Part shown: positions 46,490 to 54,807 of the stretch, piece by piece | How the letters are laid out: each line of letters begins with the position of its first letter | How positions within the stretch are numbered: the stretch's first letter is position 1 | DNA from: Rhizobium sp. CIAT894 | GTDB lineage: Bacteria; Pseudomonadota; Alphaproteobacteria; Rhizobiales; Rhizobiaceae | Length of the DNA: 64,000 bases | Assembly (NCBI RefSeq): GCF_000172795.2 | Contig: NZ_CP020947.1 | Location: 995,001 to 1,059,000 of the forward strand | Direction: 5' to 3' | Program-made: the position numbers and the translations under genes | Notes under the pieces: generated by a model | What the model was told of the DNA's origin: nothing | Seen by the model: the letters and a program-made list of their open reading frames with translations, nothing else | Database searches by the model: none

Positions 46490-47407
46490 TCATCTCCCTG
46501 TTGCCGGCCGGTAGCTGGCGGCAAGCGAAGGCGGCCCATCCGCGGCAATTTCGCCGCGCTCCACCAGATCTTCGATATGGGCGAGCACGGAAAGGGCGGC
46601 TGCCCCATGCAGCTTCGGATCGGTATCGCTGTAGATCGCCTTCACCATCTCGGCAATCCTATGGTCGCCCGCCCGGATGCGGGTAAGCACCGCCCGCTCG
46701 CGCTTCAGCCGATGCGCCTTCAGCGCCGGCAGGAAACTCGCCGGCTCCGTCACCGGCCCGCCATGGCCGGGCAGCAGCAGGCGGTCCTGGCGCTCTATCA
46801 GCCGCTCGAGCGAGGCCATGTAATCCGCCATCGATCCATCCGGCGGCGCCACGATCGAGGTCGACCAGGCCATGACATGATCGCCGGAGAAGAGAATATC
46901 GCGGCCTTCGAGCGCGAAGGCGGCATGATTGGCCGTATGCCCCGGCGTCAGCACCGATGTCAGCGCCCAGCCATCGCCCGCAATGCTCTGGCCGTCGCCG
47001 AGCGCGATATCCGGCACGAAGTCCAGATCCGAGCTTTCGGCAAACGGATTGATCTCGCCGTCCCTGAGCCGCCGCGCCGGCCGATGCGGCCCTTGCCCCA
47101 CCGTCACCGCCCCCGTCGCCGCCTGCAGCCGGCGGGCCAGCGGCGAGTGGTCGCGATGCGTATGGCTGACGAAAATATGCGTCAGCTCCCGCCCACCAAG
47201 TGCTGCCATCAGCGCCTGATAATGCGCCTCGTCCTCCGGCCCGGGATCGATGACCGCGACCGAGGCAGCGCCGACGATATAGCTGTTGGTGCCGTAAAAA
47301 GTGAAAGGCCCGGGATTCTCCGCCGTGACCCGCTCGACCCCGGGCGCCACCGGCACGGCCCGCCCATAGGCCGGCTCGAAAGCAAGGTCGAATGCGGGGC
47401 TTTCCAT
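46490..47407 (-). CDS. MBL-fold metallo-hydrolase (LACTB2-like)
   Basis: A 305-aa protein. The metallo-beta-lactamase core has VSHTHRDHSPLARRLQ (HxHxDH), LTPGHTANHAAF and FSGDHVMAW; the C-terminal winged-helix-like tail is typical of LACTB2-type hydrolases or nucleases. The start at 47407 (MESPAFDLAF) is preferred to 47437. It ends 8 bp before the DCC gene start, so the three genes likely form one leftward operon. Confidence 0.85.
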   Translation of the reverse strand: MESPAFDLAFEPAYGRAVPVAPGVERVTAENPGPFTFYGTNSYIVGAASVAVIDPGPEDEAHYQALMAALGGRELTHIFVSHTHRDHSPLARRLQAATGAVTVGQGPHRPARRLRDGEINPFAESSDLDFVPDIALGDGQSIAGDGWALTSVLTPGHTANHAAFALEGRDILFSGDHVMAWSTSIVAPPDGSMADYMASLERLIERQDRLLLPGHGGPVTEPASFLPALKAHRLKRERAVLTRIRAGDHRIAEMVKAIYSDTDPKLHGAAALSVLAHIEDLVERGEIAADGPPSLAASYRPATGR

Positions 47408-47573
47408 GCGGGACGATGCTCTCGAGGCCGATGACACCGCCCATTCCTAGCACGCCGCTTTGTGCTCTGCAGCGCATAAATCTGCGCGAGGCGCAACTTA
47501 GTCATTGTGACAGACGGAGAGCTTTGCTAATCAGGCGTCGATTTGAGCCGGCGCTTTGCGCCGAAAGCTCTGA

Positions 47574-47648
47574 TGGGGCGTAGCCAAGCGGTAAGGCAGC
47601 GGTTTTTGGTACCGCCATCCCCTGGTTCGAATCCAGGCGCCCCAGCCA
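47574..47648 (+). tRNA. tRNA-Gln (anticodon TTG)
   Basis: The acceptor TGGGGCG/CGCCCCA, D-arm GCCAAGCGGTAAGGC, anticodon stem GCGGT/ACCGC with loop TTTTGGT (anticodon TTG), T-arm CCTGGTTCGAATCCAGG, discriminator G and encoded CCA are all present. It marks the left edge of an AT-richer accessory tract; no second copy of its 3' end is seen in the window. Confidence 0.97.
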
Positions 47649-48040
47649 CGCTTTGTTTTTATAATAAAATCAAGCAATTAGAAAACATTAGCAATGGCTA
47701 ACCGTAACAGTTTCCCGGGGTATACTTCCGTATGACCACGGCTATGAGCCAATGCGTCAAGCGCTTTTAACGCACAAGAGGATCGAAGCACTTTAAGGCG
47801 CCGACTCGCATCACTAATTAAGTTGAATTGTCGCGCATGTGGAAACACGGAAGATGCGTGTTTCAAAGCCGCAGAGAACACTCTGAATAGCGAGCGGTTT
47901 GGAAATAGCGGAACATTTCATTGTGATAACTCGTTTGCTGCAGGAATAATCAACAAAAAGTTGACTGAATGTGCGGTAAGAGCGTAGTGTGAATTAACAG
48001 CTTAAACAGCGACGAGCATGAGCAGGACAGGAGTCCTAAA
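47649..48040. other. AT-rich non-coding stretch after tRNA-Gln
   Basis: No supportable gene; a 67-codon leftward frame (47678-47881) has no recognisable family. Near the right end, TTGACT (47961-47966) and TAGTGT (47985-47990) with 18-bp spacing, overlapped by the inverted repeat CAACAAAAAGTTG (47951-47963), are a plausible autoregulated promoter for the Doc toxin-antitoxin pair. Confidence 0.45.
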
Positions 48041-48223
48041 ATGTTGAACAAGGCATATAACTACGGCACTGCCGTAATGGAAAGAGAAAACGAACAGGAC
48101 CGCGCACTGAAGCGCCGGGCTAAGTTCGTTGCGCGTCCTGTTGCCAAAAAAGCCAATGCGGTTTCCTTCGCTCAGAAAATGCTGAAGGAGCACCCTGAGC
48201 TTATGGCTGAACTCGCCAAGTGA
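48041..48223 (+). CDS. antitoxin of Doc-type module (60 aa)
   Basis: A small protein preceded by AGGAG. Its C-terminal part, SFAQKMLKEHPELMAELAK, is helical and charged as in Fic/Doc-neutralising antitoxins; I do not recognise a Phd DNA-binding domain. The identification rests mainly on its 4-bp overlap (GTGA) with the Doc gene. Confidence 0.65.
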   Translation: MLNKAYNYGTAVMERENEQDRALKRRAKFVARPVAKKANAVSFAQKMLKEHPELMAELAK

Positions 48224-48765
48224 GTGATGAGCCAATCTGGCTTTCGACGCAGGAAGTCATCGATCTAAACGCTACGATAGTTGAGGCAAAAGGAGAGCAT
48301 CACGCTCTCCTTTTCGCCGATAAGCTTGAGGGTGCGCTTAACCGTCCGAAACAAAAATTCTATTACGCGTCTATTGACGACGTTCTGTTGCTGGCCGTGT
48401 ATTATATGGAAGCAATAGGTTTGGCTCACGCCTTTGAGCAGGGCAATAAGCGCACCGCTTATACGGCTGGCGCGCTGTTCCTCTACAACAACGGCTATCT
48501 TCTCGACACTCCGCAGCCCGCTGATACCCACATTGCTAACGAATTCGAACAGGTAGTTGTTAGTAAAATGAGCCCGGAGGAATTCGCGGAGTTTATTGAG
48601 GGGTGGGTCGTTCCGCAGGAGGATGAACTCGCCGCGGTGGAAGAATATCTTTCTTCACAATTCACGTCTTCGGGTGTTGAGCTTGAAGACTTGGAGCTCT
48701 ACGCTACGGTTGTCGATGAAAACGGCATCAACGAAGTGCGGGTCACTCCTCGCGATGAGCGATAA
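48220..48765 (+). CDS. Doc/Fic-family toxin with C-terminal extension
   Basis: The Fic core motif HAFEQGNKRTA is at residues 70-80, the Doc form of HxFx(D/E)GNxR; Doc enzymes phosphorylate EF-Tu. N-terminal WLSTQEVIDLNA matches the death-on-curing family pattern. At 181 aa it is longer than classical Doc (about 126) by an acidic tail after WVVPQEDELAAVEEY. The start is GTG 48220, overlapping the antitoxin stop. Confidence 0.85.
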   Translation: MSDEPIWLSTQEVIDLNATIVEAKGEHHALLFADKLEGALNRPKQKFYYASIDDVLLLAVYYMEAIGLAHAFEQGNKRTAYTAGALFLYNNGYLLDTPQPADTHIANEFEQVVVSKMSPEEFAEFIEGWVVPQEDELAAVEEYLSSQFTSSGVELEDLELYATVVDENGINEVRVTPRDER

Positions 48766-48773
48766 TCCTAAAT

Positions 48774-48820
48774 GCCCTGACGCCCGTTTTGTGGGCATAG
48801 CTTCAGGGCTGGCGCTTTTT
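48774..48820. terminator. bidirectional terminator after the Doc gene
   Basis: GCCCTGA (48774-48780) pairs with TCAGGGC (48803-48809), with an inner GCCC/GGGC pair, followed on the + strand by TGGCGCTTTTT. It separates the Doc gene from the convergent DUF2293 gene. Confidence 0.55.
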
Positions 48821-49129
48821 CCAAATCGCAATCATCGCGTTGACCTTCGGCTGCACTTGTCGCCGGGGTTCTTTTCGTCGGACGCCGACTAACATTAGCT
48901 GGTCGTAATTTGTCATCTGATGGCGAAGCTCGTTCTGCATCGTGACGTCAACTGCCGTGGCGATCGGTGCGCTACGCCAATTCTTCGGCACGGTGCAAAT
49001 GTAGGTCGCGAAGTAGACAACCGCAAGTTCGGGGCAGGCCGGATATTCTCGGCGAATGAAGGCCTCGACTTCAGCTTGAACGAACCATTGCCGTCTTCGG
49101 TCGCGCCTTCTCTCAGCACGCGTTTTCAT
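48803..49129 (-). CDS. DUF2293 domain protein
   Basis: A 108-aa protein starting MKTRAERRRDRRRQWFVQAE. NELRHQMTNYDQLMLVGVRR and QVQPKVNAMIAIW match the DUF2293 core (pattern LRHxxTxYDxLL...R..V...V..ii..W). The function is unknown; the domain is found in bacteria and fungi. Arg-rich, possibly nucleic-acid-binding. An upstream in-frame start at 49195 exists. Confidence 0.7.
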   Translation of the reverse strand: MKTRAERRRDRRRQWFVQAEVEAFIRREYPACPELAVVYFATYICTVPKNWRSAPIATAVDVTMQNELRHQMTNYDQLMLVGVRRKEPRRQVQPKVNAMIAIWKKRQP

Positions 49130-49201
49130 GGTGATACCGATTGCCTTGCCGTCGTGAGATCCAGAACGAGAAAGGCCCGCCGTGAAGCGGGCCAAATCAG
49201 G

Positions 49202-49636
49202 TTATTCGCTATCCCCGTGTGGAACGGAGACACCGTTGACAGTCAGCTCGCTGGTGAAGGTGATGTTGATTTGAGTGCCGGGAATTTCTTCCAGTGCCTT
49301 CGCAGCATGGCTGGCTGAAAGAAGCCTATCAAGAGTATCGTCAGGGACTTGCGCGAATGCCGCCGGCTCGAGCTTGAGCGCCGTCGCCAACTGCTCCTGT
49401 GCATTGCCGATGATATCGCGGGCAATTGCACGAAATGCTTCGCGCTGCCCTTCGAAATGACGGCGGTTTTGCTCAACGAGCTTCTGCAACACTGGTGACA
49501 ACCGGTGTTTGAAAGCATGGAATCGGCTTCGTGCGATGGGGTTAGCTGTGATGAATGTGCCAATTTTGAGCGAAAAACTTAGGTTTAAGGCCTGCGTGAA
49601 TTTGGAAGAGCGTAGGCAACAGCTCTTTGCTGCCAA
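49202..49636 (-). CDS. hypothetical protein, start uncertain
   Basis: The credible part is the last about 100 codons: a charged helical segment (KLVEQNRRHFEGQREAFRAI, DTLDRLLSASHAAKALEEI) followed by a strand-rich end NITFTSELTVNGVSVPHGD. The first 45 codons of the open frame run antisense to the IS66-split gene, so a GTG near 49492 is an equally likely start. No family recognised. Confidence 0.4.
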   Translation of the reverse strand: MAAKSCCLRSSKFTQALNLSFSLKIGTFITANPIARSRFHAFKHRLSPVLQKLVEQNRRHFEGQREAFRAIARDIIGNAQEQLATALKLEPAAFAQVPDDTLDRLLSASHAAKALEEIPGTQINITFTSELTVNGVSVPHGDSE

Positions 49637-49811
49637 ATTTGGCGAGGAACTCGCCGAAAAGTTTTCGTTGTGCGAGCTTCATGAGGCTGGTGCTGGCAAA
49701 ATGGCCGACCGTCGGTTCGGTTGTGAGCGTCCGGTGAGCGGATTTTGGTTCGGCGCGGAATTGGCGCAAGTTACGACACAGATGATTCATTTGTGACGTA
49801 ACAGGGTATGA

Positions 49812-50198
49812 ATGGCCAAGGTTGAGATCCTGACGGGTGCCGAGCGACAACGTCGATGGTCCACTGAACTGAAGCTTTTGATATTGCAAGAAGCGTTCGG
49901 CGTGGATGGCAGCGTTTCGGATGTAGCGCGCCGGCACGACGTTCTTCCGCAACAGATATACGCTTGGCGAAAGAAGTTCTCGCGACCCGAATTGAACCCT
50001 CCACAGACCCCATCGTTCATCCCGGTGTCGCTTATCGGAGCATCGGAGAGCGTGAGTGACGGTTCCAAGAGGAGCGATGCTCGGTCGAGATGCAAAGACG
50101 TTGAAATCGTCCTGAGGAATGGCCGCTTACTGAGAATTGCAGCGGACATGGATCTCGAAGTGCTATCGTCGCTTGTTGCTTGTGTGGAGGCAGCATGA
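49812..50198 (+). CDS. tnpA: IS66 accessory protein TnpA
   Basis: A 128-aa helix-turn-helix protein of the IS66/IS2 OrfA type: WSTELKLLILQEAFGVDGSV, SDVARRHDVLPQQIYAWRKK. The C-terminal half is specific to IS66 accessory proteins. Stop/start overlap ATGA with tnpB. Confidence 0.9.
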   Translation: MAKVEILTGAERQRRWSTELKLLILQEAFGVDGSVSDVARRHDVLPQQIYAWRKKFSRPELNPPQTPSFIPVSLIGASESVSDGSKRSDARSRCKDVEIVLRNGRLLRIAADMDLEVLSSLVACVEAA

Positions 50199-50542
50199 TC
50201 GGGCCTTCTGGAAATGTGCGGGTTTATCTGGCCTGCGGAGTGACCGACATGCGGCGTGGCATTGATGGACTGTCGGCGTTGGTTGAGGCGGTCATAAAGG
50301 AGGCGCCGGGTTCTGGCGCGATCTTCGGCTTCCGCGGAAAACGCGCTGATCGGATCAAACTTTTATGGTGGGATGGCCAAGGGTTCTGCCTGTTTTACAA
50401 AATTTTGGAACGCGGATACTTTCCCTGGCCGACGGCGAAAGATGGCGTTGCGCCCCTGACGCAGGCTCAGCTTTCGATGCTTGTGGAGGGGATCGACTGG
50501 CGCCGACCTGCGTGGACTTCCGCGCCCGGTCGAACGGGTTAA
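50195..50542 (+). CDS. tnpB: IS66 accessory protein TnpB
   Basis: A 115-aa protein with the hallmark sequence VYLACGVTDMRRGIDGLSAL, IKLLWWDGQGFCLFYKILE and LVEGIDWRRP. ATG 50195 overlaps the tnpA stop. Needed with TnpA and TnpC for IS66 transposition. Confidence 0.93.
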   Translation: MIGPSGNVRVYLACGVTDMRRGIDGLSALVEAVIKEAPGSGAIFGFRGKRADRIKLLWWDGQGFCLFYKILERGYFPWPTAKDGVAPLTQAQLSMLVEGIDWRRPAWTSAPGRTG

Positions 50543-50602
50543 AAGCTATATTTTGCAAGGACATCCGGGGCATGATGCTAGCGTTTCCGGCGCAAATCGG
50601 CT

Positions 50603-52180
50603 ATGTATGCGGGCATGGAAACAACGCCGCTGGACAGTCAGGACGAGCTATCTGTATTGCGCGCGCTCGTTGCTGAACAGGCGGGGAAACTTGAGAGCCA
50701 AGAAGCCGAAGTCTGCAAGCGCGACTCCATTATCGGGCTTCTGCGCGCGCAGCTGGAGTTGCTCCGACATCGGCAGCATGGCGCTTCTTCGGAAAAGATC
50801 GACCGGAAGATCGAGCAATTTGAACTGATGCTGGAGGAGATCGAGGCCTCCCGTGCCGAGGCTGAGATGCGCTCCGGGAAAGCTCCTTTGCCGGAGTTGG
50901 ATGACGCACTAGACAAGCCGAAGCGCAAACCATTGCCGGATGGTCTTCCAACCGAAGAGCTGGTCTATGCAGCACCCTGCAATTGTCCGACCTGTGGTGG
51001 CACATCGTTCCTGAAGGCTGCTGACAAGATGGTCCAGGTGATGGAGCACGTGCCGGCGTCCGTAAAGATTGTCCGCCATATCGAAAAGCGCATGATCTGC
51101 AGGGACTGCGATACGACGGTGTCTGGCGAAATGCCGACCTTGCCGATCGAGCGAGGCAAGCCCGGACCGGGATTGCTCGCTCATATCATGGTCGCCAAAT
51201 TCGACGATCACATCCCGCTCTACCGCCTATCCGAGATGTACGACCGGCTGGGAATAGACATCTCCCGCTCTGTCATGGCGGACTGGGTCGGCCGTGTGTC
51301 CGTTCTGCTGACGCCACTCGTCTTGCTGATCAGGGCCCATATTGCGGCGGTCGACCGAATACATACGGACGATACCCCGGTCGATGTTCTCGACCCTGGG
51401 CGAGGAAAGACCAAAACCGGCAGGGTGTGGGTCTATGTCTTCGATGGCAGCGGCTATCGAGACCCCACTCCAAGGGCCATTGCCTACTACTATAGCCCCG
51501 ACCGCAAGGGCGCGCATCCGGCCGACCATCTCGCTGCCTTCAGCGGCGTGATGCACGCGGATGGCTATGGTGGCTATAAGAAGCTCTACGGCAACCAGAT
51601 CGTCGAGGCCGCCTGCATGGCGCATGTGCGCCGCAAGTTCCATGATGTGATCAAGCTGAAGCCATCCCCGATCGCTGACGAAGCGCTGTCGCGCATCGGT
51701 GCGCTCTACGATATCGAGGATCGTATCCGCGGCATGTCGGCTGACCAGCGGCGTACACTGCGCCAGCAACACGCCAGGCCCCTTCTGGCGGACCTCAAGC
51801 GCTGGATAGAAGAGACGCTTTCGGCGCTGCCACAGAAGCAGAAGCTGGCTGAAGCGATGCGATATGCCCTCTCGCGATGGACAGCGTTGAGCGTTTACAT
51901 CGACGATGGCCGTGTCGAAATCGATAACAACATAGCTGAACGAGCCATGCGTCCGCTTGGAATCGGAAGAAAAAACTGGCTATTTGCCGGCTCGGATAAA
52001 GGCGGCGAGCGCATCGCCAACATCCTGACCATTATAGAAACGGCCAAACTCCATGGCCACAATCCCGAGACCTACCTCACAGACGTCCTGACCAGGATCC
52101 AGGATCACCCCAAAGATCGCTTTGAGGAACTGCTGCCGTCGCAGTGGGCGCCAGCGAAAGACCGATACGAGGCTGCGTGA
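50603..52180 (+). CDS. tnpC: IS66 transposase TnpC (DDE)
   Basis: A 525-aa transposase. An N-terminal coiled coil (LVAEQAGKLESQEAEV, LELLRHRQHGASSEKIDRK) precedes a zinc-finger-like CNCPTCGG and ICRDCD, the catalytic core with HTDDTPVDVLDPG and HADGYGGYKKLY, and the C-terminal IDNNIAERAMRPLGIGRKNW with the Glu. A second ATG at 50615 is possible. No disrupting stop or frameshift seen. Confidence 0.95.
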   Translation: MYAGMETTPLDSQDELSVLRALVAEQAGKLESQEAEVCKRDSIIGLLRAQLELLRHRQHGASSEKIDRKIEQFELMLEEIEASRAEAEMRSGKAPLPELDDALDKPKRKPLPDGLPTEELVYAAPCNCPTCGGTSFLKAADKMVQVMEHVPASVKIVRHIEKRMICRDCDTTVSGEMPTLPIERGKPGPGLLAHIMVAKFDDHIPLYRLSEMYDRLGIDISRSVMADWVGRVSVLLTPLVLLIRAHIAAVDRIHTDDTPVDVLDPGRGKTKTGRVWVYVFDGSGYRDPTPRAIAYYYSPDRKGAHPADHLAAFSGVMHADGYGGYKKLYGNQIVEAACMAHVRRKFHDVIKLKPSPIADEALSRIGALYDIEDRIRGMSADQRRTLRQQHARPLLADLKRWIEETLSALPQKQKLAEAMRYALSRWTALSVYIDDGRVEIDNNIAERAMRPLGIGRKNWLFAGSDKGGERIANILTIIETAKLHGHNPETYLTDVLTRIQDHPKDRFEELLPSQWAPAKDRYEAA

Positions 52181-52485
52181 TGGCACGCTCGAGGTTCATC
52201 TATACGCTGAAAGAAGTCGCCGGCATGATCGGCGAGAACCTCGAATTAATCGAGGAGGTGACCGCCAACTCGGACAATATCGCCGAGGGCGAATTGATAT
52301 ATGTCCGCGATGGCAGTGAAGATGGCACAAAAGGCCTGACCGAAAATGGAATTGACGACCTTCGAGATCTCTTGGCCGACATACGGACGTGGGATGGTGG
52401 AATCCGCCAGTTCCTTGTCGATGAACAATGCGATCCCGAAATGATCGAGCGCATCATGGCCGATGAGCTAAGCCGCAAGTTCTAA
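52180..52485 (+). CDS. IS66 passenger protein (101 aa)
   Basis: The ATG overlaps the tnpC stop (TGATG) and the gene lies inside the element, 32 bp before the right inverted repeat, so it travels with the IS. Acidic protein: SRFIYTLKEVAGMIGENLEL, then ELIYVRDGSEDGTKGLTENG and a helical end. I do not know a function; it might modulate transposition. Confidence 0.75.
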   Translation: MARSRFIYTLKEVAGMIGENLELIEEVTANSDNIAEGELIYVRDGSEDGTKGLTENGIDDLRDLLADIRTWDGGIRQFLVDEQCDPEMIERIMADELSRKF

Positions 52486-53028
52486 AACGCGCCTCGTAGA
52501 CCGCAAAAATGCATTCGCCGGACGCTCACGTTCGGTTCGATCGAAAATAATGAAGCAATCTACACGATTACAGCTGCCGACGAAGCAACTGCCCAATCCA
52601 TCGCGGACAAATTCCCTCAAAGAGACGATAGAATTCTGATAGGTTGCTCTCTGCCTCGCACCAATTTAGCTCACGCCGACAGTCTCACCCTATACGTCGG
52701 CAGCTCGATGACTGTGCGGACGAGACTTAAGCAACACTTTGGGCTGACCAAGAGTCGAAAGACATACGCACTTCACCTTAAGCACTGGTGCCATGTGGAC
52801 GGTTCATTGATTGTGCGCGTTCAACCAGTCTTTTCACTTGCCGATCCGCTGGCAAGGCAAGATCTTGAGGATACCTTGTGGCGCGAGCTAAGGCCTCGCT
52901 ACGGCAGACTGGGTGGACGGTGATTTCTTTACTTATTTGCGCTTGCAGGTAGCTTGCTGTTGAAACAGATTGCCCCAATGGAGAATCAACAGCGACACGC
53001 CGCGAGTTGATGTACATAGGGAAATATT

Positions 53029-53595
53029 ATGGCGATCGACGCGACCAGGGTTGAAGTTCCATATCGCGGGCACAAGATCATTGCGACGTTATTTAAGGGC
53101 GAGCCGACAGCTGCAATATACCTTGGAAAAACGTCGGCCTCTGCCGATCGCTTCAAGGGTTCAACGGTCGAGGATGCAGTGGGCCTGGCCAAGCGTTGGG
53201 TCGATAAGAAATATGAGGTTAGCGCAGCGACGCGACCAGCGCCTCATGTCGCAACGGTGCAGGAGTATGTAGACGCCTTGACGGCGAGACCCCCGAAAGA
53301 GAACGAGCTGGCAATGCTCAAAGCACATGTGAAGCATCAGATCTTGACTGCAACGCAGTTGGCTCATTCCGCCGGATATCCTAATTACAGCAGTGCGAAT
53401 GTCCATTATGGAACTTTCGGCCGCGATATCAGCGAGATCCTGCATCTGAAGCCTCAAGAGCGTGCCGATGGATCTCTCATTTGGACGAGCGTTTTGGCTC
53501 ACGGAATAGATGCCGAGGGTGAGCTCTCACCGGAATATCGCTGGCAGATCCATCCTCAACTGGTCGAAGCATTGAACCGTCTCGGAATATGCTGA
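53029..53595 (+). CDS. hypothetical protein of accessory tract (188 aa)
   Basis: Two parts. An N-terminal strand-rich segment (VEVPYRGHKIIATLFKGE, AAIYLGKTSASADRFKGST) is followed by a C-terminal domain LTATQLAHSAGYPNYSSANV, HYGTFGRDISEILHLKP and GSLIWTSVLAHG. I associate similar C-terminal domains with restriction-like or HNH nuclease proteins, where they may recognise DNA; no nuclease motif is visible here. AT-richer than core genes. Confidence 0.6.
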   Translation: MAIDATRVEVPYRGHKIIATLFKGEPTAAIYLGKTSASADRFKGSTVEDAVGLAKRWVDKKYEVSAATRPAPHVATVQEYVDALTARPPKENELAMLKAHVKHQILTATQLAHSAGYPNYSSANVHYGTFGRDISEILHLKPQERADGSLIWTSVLAHGIDAEGELSPEYRWQIHPQLVEALNRLGIC

Positions 53596-53761
53596 TCTGA
53601 TCGAATGCACTCGCTCGAAATGCGGGAATACCTGCGAGGCCATTATAGACCTCGAGAATAAACCGAAGCGCGCTGTCGGCTGCACGATTGCCCAAGGAAA
53701 ACGTGCTGGCAAACATCGAGCGCGAACGTCGCAACGCTCGCCAACCCGCCGATTTTGCCAC

Positions 53762-54541
53762 TTACCCGCGCTCCGCAAACAGCGGGACGCCAGTCAACTC
53801 CACCAGCTTTTCCACCAGCACCTTCTGAAAGGCTGGATCACCAACCTCCGCCGCCGCCTCCCGCCGCTGCCGGTGATACCAATACCCGCCGCTGACCTTC
53901 GCCGCTCCATCATCACTCGTCGCAAGCCAAGTCTGCGTGAGATGCCCCATCTCAAGATCATCCGGCGCGCCGGCGCCGCCCATTTTGGTCGGCACCCAGC
54001 CGGGGTCGACGGCGTTGCTGAAGACATCCGGCCAGTGGCGGGCGATGGCGGCGGCGAGGGTGGCGATGTAGAGCTTGCTTTCCGAATAGGCCTGGCTGGC
54101 GTTCCATGGCCGTTGCTTCCAGTCGATATCGTCAAGGCTGCTGGCGCCGCTGCGGTGCATGCCGCTGGTGAGATAGATCAGGCGGTCGGGGCGGGTGATC
54201 CAGGCGGTGAGGAGATAGGGGGCGAGCAGGTTGACCGCCAGCGTCTTGGCGTGGCCTTCGGGCGTTTCGCCGCGGCTTCGTTCGAGGTAGATGCCGGCAT
54301 TGTGGATGACGGCGTCCATGCGGCCGATGGCGTTGACTTGGTCGGCGATCGAGCGCGTCTCGGCGGCGCTGGCGAGATCGCCGATGACGAGGCCGAGGGC
54401 GGCGGCTGAAGTGTCCGCGATGGGGGCGGCGCGCTCGCGGGAGCGGGCGTGAAGAACGACATCATGGCCCTCGTTCATGAGGGTGCGGGCGGCGGCGAGG
54501 CCGAGGCCATCGGTGGAACCGGTGATGAAGATACGGCTCAT
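53762..54541 (-). CDS. short-chain dehydrogenase/reductase
   Basis: A 259-aa classical SDR. The cofactor motif TGSTDGLG is at residues about 7-14, followed by VIHNAGIYLERS (NAG motif), YLTSGMHRSG (catalytic Ser region) and AYSESKLY (YxxxK). PGWVPTKMG follows the active site as usual. NAD(P)-dependent oxidoreductase, substrate unknown. The start at 54541 (MSRIFITG) fits the Rossmann fold; the upstream extension is repeat sequence. First core-like gene after the accessory tract. Confidence 0.88.
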   Translation of the reverse strand: MSRIFITGSTDGLGLAAARTLMNEGHDVVLHARSRERAAPIADTSAAALGLVIGDLASAAETRSIADQVNAIGRMDAVIHNAGIYLERSRGETPEGHAKTLAVNLLAPYLLTAWITRPDRLIYLTSGMHRSGASSLDDIDWKQRPWNASQAYSESKLYIATLAAAIARHWPDVFSNAVDPGWVPTKMGGAGAPDDLEMGHLTQTWLATSDDGAAKVSGGYWYHRQRREAAAEVGDPAFQKVLVEKLVELTGVPLFAERG

Positions 54542-54591
54542 GGGGGTTCCTTTCGCGTGCGGCGGTGTGGGGGCAGAGTGCTTGGGGAGGG

Positions 54592-54640
54592 GTGCTTGGG
54601 TCAAGCCTGAGGACGACGGAGGGTGGGGGAGGGTCATGAG
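54592..54640. repeat. Short palindromic repeat, single copy
   Basis: GCTTGGGTCAAGCCTGAGGA then CGACGGAGGGTGGGG, one arm of the second repeat family, directly upstream of the SDR gene. Confidence 0.5.
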
Positions 54641-54675
54641 TGCGATATTCGACGCAGGCGATCCGGGAGGGGAAG

Positions 54676-54807
54676 CCCCTCATCCGGCTGCCGCCACCTT
54701 CTCCCCGCTTGCGGGGCGAAGGGGATATGCCGTGAGCTCTCCGTCTCTCTCCAACGTCTCGTGTGGCACGTCCCCTCGCCCCGTCAAAACGGGGAGAGGG
54801 TTAGGGT
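54676..54807. repeat. RIME-like repeat interrupted by the IS4-type element
   Basis: CCCCTCATCCGGCTGCCGCC, CTTCTCCCCGCTTGCGGGGC, a spacer and CCCCGTCAAAACGGGGAGAG, with the remaining GGGTGAGGGGC found after the IS at 56158-56175. Confidence 0.7.

Larger units (their letters stand above)
49723..52529 (+). mobile_element. IS66-family insertion sequence, intact
   Basis: The terminal inverted repeats GTGAGCGTCCGG (49723-49734) and CCGGACGCTCAC (52518-52529) match exactly. They are flanked by perfect 8-bp direct repeats GTTCGGTT (49715-49722 and 52530-52537), the duplication length typical of IS66. It carries tnpA, tnpB, tnpC and a coupled passenger gene. 2807 bp. All frames look intact. Confidence 0.95.
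49509..52923 (+). pseudogene. GIY-YIG-like gene split by IS66
   Basis: Removing the IS66 element and one copy of its 8-bp duplication joins 49509-49722 to 52538-52923 in frame: 600 bp, 199 codons plus stop, no internal stop. The right part has LTLYVGSSMTVRTRLKQHFG and KSRKTYALHLKHW, resembling the YIG half of GIY-YIG nuclease-like proteins. The left part is a charged helical N-terminus (ERRQQLFAAKFGEELAEKFS). The start may be 49509, 49536 or 49548. The gene is inactivated in this genome. Confidence 0.75.

Noticed and set aside
47678..47881. 67-codon frame next to tRNA-Gln as an integrase remnant
   Set aside because: No tyrosine-recombinase motif or recognisable similarity; left as non-coding.
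53477..53761. - strand frame after the 188-aa accessory gene
   Set aside because: Overlaps the end of the 188-aa gene, lacks a ribosome-binding site and a recognisable domain.
47600..53761. Second attachment site copied from the tRNA-Gln 3' end
   Set aside because: I looked for a second CCTGGTTCGAATCCAGG-like segment in the accessory tract and saw none.
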